Positions 60,184 through 64,000 of a stretch of 64,000 nucleotides of DNA are shown here, piece by piece. The notes below the pieces were generated by a model that was not told the DNA's origin, did not search any database, and saw only the letters and a list, made by a program, of their open reading frames with translations. The stretch covers positions 36,485,811 to 36,549,810 of the forward strand of contig CM040085.1 in the NCBI GenBank assembly GCA_022496805.1, given 5' to 3'. Source of the stretch: Pohlia nutans (Eukaryota > Streptophyta > Bryopsida > Bryales > Mniaceae). How positions within the stretch are numbered: position 1 is the first letter of the stretch; every line of letters starts with the position of its first letter. The translations under genes were made by a program, and so were the position numbers.

Positions 60184-60834
60184 ATGCGGCGAGAGCCGAC
60201 AGTACTGTGAATCACTAATTTGCTGTAAGTTGCTATGCGACCGGCATCACCGAGATGGCCATGACCTGCACTATTAGATTGAACGTGAAAATAGTACCAA
60301 CGTGACCGATCGCGCGCAAACGGGATTGCCACGTTCCAGACTGGATACGAGATGAGTGCCAGAGGGCGCGGCGTGGCGGTGAGCAGCGATGCCGCCCGGG
60401 GTTTGGCGTCACGGGCAAAGCGCCTAGAACCGTCTGAGCGCAGGAGTCCTATGACCGTGGGAGACCTATGACCGAGGTCCCTGTGACCGAGGGCTGGGCT
60501 GGGGCCCTTGGGGCAAAGAATCCGTAATTTCTACGTCTCCCGGTGTGACAGCTGTCACATCTGGCAGGCTGCGAAATTAAATATCGGCCCGACAGATATT
60601 CCCATTGCTCGGGTGACTGGCCCCTTGATTTGGGTGAGTTACGTTTTCCTGCTGGGCTGCACGCTTTTACTTTACTTTCTCGTTCCCTTTTCGCTTTCCG
60701 TCCTTTGATTGGCGTTTTTGGTTGGTTCCATGGACGGATGAGCTCTTTCATGAGCTCCCACATTGGTTCAAAGGCTCGGGATTTCTATAGCGGCAGCCAA
60801 TAGCATTGAAGCTCTGTAGCCTTTCCTTATTGTT
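60184..60834. other. intergenic, GC-richer
   Basis: Contains short repeats of TATGACCG and related words near 60445-60490. No supported gene. Confidence 0.4.
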
Positions 60835-62278
60835 CTTCACTAAAGGACGAAGAAGCCAATGTTTTCTTTAGCATATTTGAGTAGGTTCTACGTGAACTTT
60901 TTATTTATTTTTTATTTATTTACTTTTGTACCAATACATGCAATGTTCTTTGTTGATTATGATGATATAAAATTTGTGCACAATACAATCAATTGAATTT
61001 TTCATTTTAACCCCTAAAGGACCAAGTGTCCTAATTAGGACATTTAGAGAACTGGGTACGTTCCAAGGAACACATTTTTAATCGAATTTTGGAGGAAATT
61101 TAATAGTGGAGTCTCCAATGTGCCACAAAAATGTGGATTTTGTTTTTTTTTTTTTAATAATTTGAACACCGTATGTGGAAGTTAGAGGGGAGGGGGAATG
61201 TGTTTTTCTCGGGAGAAAAGGCAGCAGAGTAGTAGAAAAATGGTTGAATTTGGGGGGCAATAACTCCAATAAGAAGGGTTGAGTGTGGAAAATGGGGTAG
61301 ATTGTGGGAGACAGCGGATAGCCCCCATTAAAAAAATTAAAAATTAATACTCTTTAGAATTAATTTTTTTTTAAATTAAAATTTTTATGATCAAAATTTA
61401 TTATTTTCAATTAGAAATTATTGTTTTAAATTAGGAATTATTATTTTACAATTTGAAATCAAATGATTATAATTAAAGTTTCTTTTTAAAAATTATTATT
61501 TAAATAAATAAAAAGGCAAATCGTCTAATGAGGGACTGCCATGTGGCAGTTCACGTTGAGGGTCTTCAACCCCCTCTTGGAAGTTAGTGGGGTCATGAAC
61601 ATTGAAATGGGTTGGGTGAGGTGGCACTTTGATTCCCTTCTTCCACCCTTTATTTCCCCCCTAGCCTCCAAAATTCATAGAAAATATGCTACATGTCTTC
61701 TAAAACTTGAAGATTTAATCTATTTTCAATTTTTTTCCGCCATTCTATAGAGGATGGAATGTACTTACGTTTCACCGCTTGGATTCGTATTCTAAACAAT
61801 GAAAGTCTAAAATATTGCAATTCCAAAAACAAAGATTATTTTCTAAACTTTTAAACCCCTAACAAGTGCAGGGTGTTCTTCAACATCCGAAACATCTCCA
61901 AACGCAACAAAAATTGGTACACAACTAAGTAACATTATATGGAATGTGACAGTGAAGTGCGACAGGTTTCGGTAGTGAAGTTTTTTAATGTAGCCACGGT
62001 CAAACGCATTTGAAATTTTTGGGCAGGTGTTCTTTTGGGGTGTTTTCTTCCATCAAACTCAATTATCTTGCACTTTGTGCAGTCAAATTGAATGAAATTT
62101 GTTGTGGATGTTTTTCAAGTATTTTAGGACAGATCTTATAGTTAGAAGGTCAAAAATAACATTTTTTAGAATATTTGCATGGGGGACTAAAAATGGCAGC
62201 ATTGGAGTGTTTTTGGAGGAAATACACTCCAGTCCTTTAGGGGTTAAAACCACAAATCTTTGGTCCTTTAGGAATTAA
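60835..62278. mobile_element. family A element split by a family B element
   Basis: The left part of a family A copy (60835-61010) ends TCATT-TTAA. The right part resumes after 62247 with AACCACAAATCTTTGGTCCT and ends TAGGAATTAA. The sequence broken is TTTCATTTTAAAAC, found intact in other A copies. The A copy's own ends are degraded, showing it is the older element. Confidence 0.9.
61007..62247. mobile_element. TTAA-flanked non-autonomous transposon, family B copy 2
   Basis: TTAA-CCCCTAAAGGACCAAGTG at the left; CCAGTCCTTTAGGGG-TTAA at the right. 1241 bp, best-preserved member of its family and inverse to 27889-28994. The interior is AT-rich with no transposase-like frame. Confidence 0.95.
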
Positions 62279-62402
62279 AGTTTCACCTTTTTCAATTTGA
62301 CAGGCAAAATTTTGAGTATGTTTCATTTTTAGACGTGCTTTAAAGGTAACCCAGACCTCGCTAAATTTAATCCATCATGACCGAAGAGACCCATTGGTCT
62401 TA

Positions 62403-62649
62403 TTAACCCCCTTAAAGACCAAGAAATCTAAATTGGATCACATTTTTTTTTGAGCAATTTTTAATAGGTCATATTTTGATTTTTTTTGGTTTAAATTTCT
62501 TTTCTTTTTACCAACACATGCAATGTTCTCCATAACACGAATATGGTGATATGAAATTTGGTCCCACATGAATTATATTTTCCAGAGTATAATCAATTGA
62601 ATTTGTCATTTAAAAACCATGAATCTGCCTTAGTCCTTTATGGGGTTAA
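62403..62649. mobile_element. TTAA-flanked miniature transposon, family A
   Basis: TTAA-CCCCCTTAAAGACCAAG at the left; CTTAGTCCTTTATGGGG-TTAA at the right. 247 bp, same orientation as the copy at 56078. Confidence 0.92.
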
Positions 62650-63286
62650 TGTAAAGTTGAACTCATTGTGATTTTTTTGGAAACGTTGGGCTTGCCGTGA
62701 TTTTTTTGAAGAACTTTGAAGATATTATTTAGCTGGTTTTTCAAGATTGAAGATGCACCATGCATCGATAGCATTTTGCTTCCGCATAAGATTTTTTGAG
62801 CATATTTCTATATATAATACAATTGTAGTATGTTTTTTTAATTTTAATTCTTCCCACAAGTATAGTAGTTGTGAGAAAGGACTTTCAATTCAAAATAATG
62901 TTAAAACCTTTGGTGAATGTGTACTAAATATTAGTACCTTGGAGTCATAAAAAAGGAGTGCATTGACCAAATTTCATGTCAAAAGATGTGTTTTTTTATA
63001 TTAATAGACCTTGTGATTTAGTAATGTTACTATTAATGGCCAAAATGAATCAATGTTTTGTTCAAATTCGTTGTTTGTTTGTAATATTTATTATTTATTC
63101 TCTCTAACTTTGTGTCATTATGTCATGATATTTGAACTTGAAGAGATCACTTATGTCCATTTTCCAACTTAGGTTCAAGTTTAATTCAATATGTATCGTG
63201 ATAAAGCACAAATTATAATAATAAAATTGTATATTAAAAAATGGTATTATATATGAAAACTTTTTTTGACGTAAACCTTTAAAACA
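62650..63286. other. intergenic, AT-rich
   Basis: Nothing recognised. Confidence 0.4.
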
Positions 63287-63405
63287 AAGGGCTCCCAAAT
63301 TTGGGTAACTCTTCAAATTTGGGTATATAAAATAGAGTAACTCTTAAAATTTACCCAAATTTGGGAGTTAACTCTTCAAAATTTTACCCAAATTTGGGAG
63401 CCCTT
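63287..63405. mobile_element. fold-back element with GGGCTCCCAAATTTGGGTAA ends
   Basis: AAGGGCTCCCAAATTTGGGT at the left and its exact inverse at the right (63384-63405). Internal repeats of AACTCTTCAAAATTT and TACCCAAATTTGGGAG allow nested pairing. 119 bp. Confidence 0.8.
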
Positions 63406-63764
63406 CTTTTCTAATAAATAGAGTAACTCTTCAAATTTGTGCATTACAGTTTGAAGGGATCACGGGCACTAAATGCTCTTAGAATGTGAAGAAGCATTTA
63501 TGCAATCTCGTCCACAAACATGTTTTGGGTGTCCATCTTTTCATTCACCTGTCAAATTCACAACCATGTTCTTTGTAACTCCTTGTATTTCTCACCTCTT
63601 TGTCCCTTGTTCCTCTTCCTTTTTGCAATGTGATAAGGTTTAACTCTCTTTAGGTTTGCTTCAGAGGCAAGAAGACTCTCGTTGTGTCATCGCTTGGATT
63701 GTAGGTATGACAATGAACGTATCATTAGTAGATTAAAATAAGAACCAATACCTTGCACAATTTT
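63406..63764. other. intergenic
   Basis: Nothing recognised apart from a further AGAGTAACTCTTCAAATTTG just after the fold-back element. Confidence 0.4.
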
Positions 63765-64000
63765 TTAACCCTTAAAGGACCAAGGATTCATGGTTTTAGA
63801 ATTCCAAATTCAATTGATCACGTTATAAAAAAATATAATTAAAATAAGACTAAATTTTATACCACCAAAATCAGTTGCGAATATTGCATGCATTGGTGAA
63901 AAAACAAATTTGAACAAAAGGAATTCCACATAGGACTTATTCAAAATTGCTTTTAAAAACATGATTTCCAATTTGGGTTTTTTGGTTCTATAGGGATGAA
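63765..64000. mobile_element. TTAA-flanked miniature transposon, family A, cut by the window edge
   Basis: TTAA-CCCTTAAAGGACCAAGG at the left; the interior is colinear with 21714-21952. The right terminus falls at or just past the end of the window. Confidence 0.88.

Overview
This window is nuclear DNA from a eukaryote, most probably a streptophyte (a land plant or a charophyte-grade green alga). The genes have many short exons joined by GT-AG introns in AT-rich DNA. The recognisable products are a plant-type meiotic cohesin kleisin (REC8/SYN1-like), a plant-type vacuolar Ca2+/H+ exchanger (CAX), a trihelix (Myb/SANT-like) DNA-binding protein and a protein with a plastid-transit-like N-terminus. 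Two features argue against a typical flowering plant: a vasohibin-type tubulin carboxypeptidase and an animal-style DD34E Tc1 transposon. The species cannot be named from the sequence.

Layout. 1-3.2 kb holds repeats. 3.98-6.33 kb (+) is a four-exon gene for a small, probably plastid protein. 7.2-13.9 kb (-) is a REC8 gene that I could rebuild almost exon by exon; it converges on the first gene. 16.2-18.6 kb (-) is a trihelix gene. 20.2-26.3 kb (-) is a ten-exon CAX gene whose introns are full of small transposons. 27-34 kb is repeats and simple sequence. 35.7-40.3 kb (+) is the vasohibin-like gene, with the Cys-His-Ser catalytic triad at exactly the animal spacing. 42.5-51 kb is a mosaic of duplicated segments interrupted by transposons, including a complete Tc1 element. 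57.4-58.9 kb (-) is an unrecognised gene. The rest is mostly miniature transposons.

The dominant theme is a large set of non-autonomous elements that start CCCCTAAA or similar, end with the inverse, and are flanked by TTAA. At least 17 complete or broken copies in about ten sequence families are present. TTAA target duplication is supported twice by internal evidence. One element sits exactly in a TTAA inside an older copy of another family (61.0-62.2 kb). A second pair sits at a TTAA that is still empty in a duplicated segment (42.6-43.6 kb against 50.19 kb). TTAA targets and CCC termini are the hallmark of the piggyBac superfamily, which is not usual in plants. No matching transposase lies in the window.

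The genes do not form a pathway: meiotic chromosome cohesion, vacuolar calcium loading, transcription and tubulin modification are independent jobs. Exon coordinates were worked out by hand from splice signals, reading-frame phase and family similarity. They hang together in phase over long runs but are predictions.
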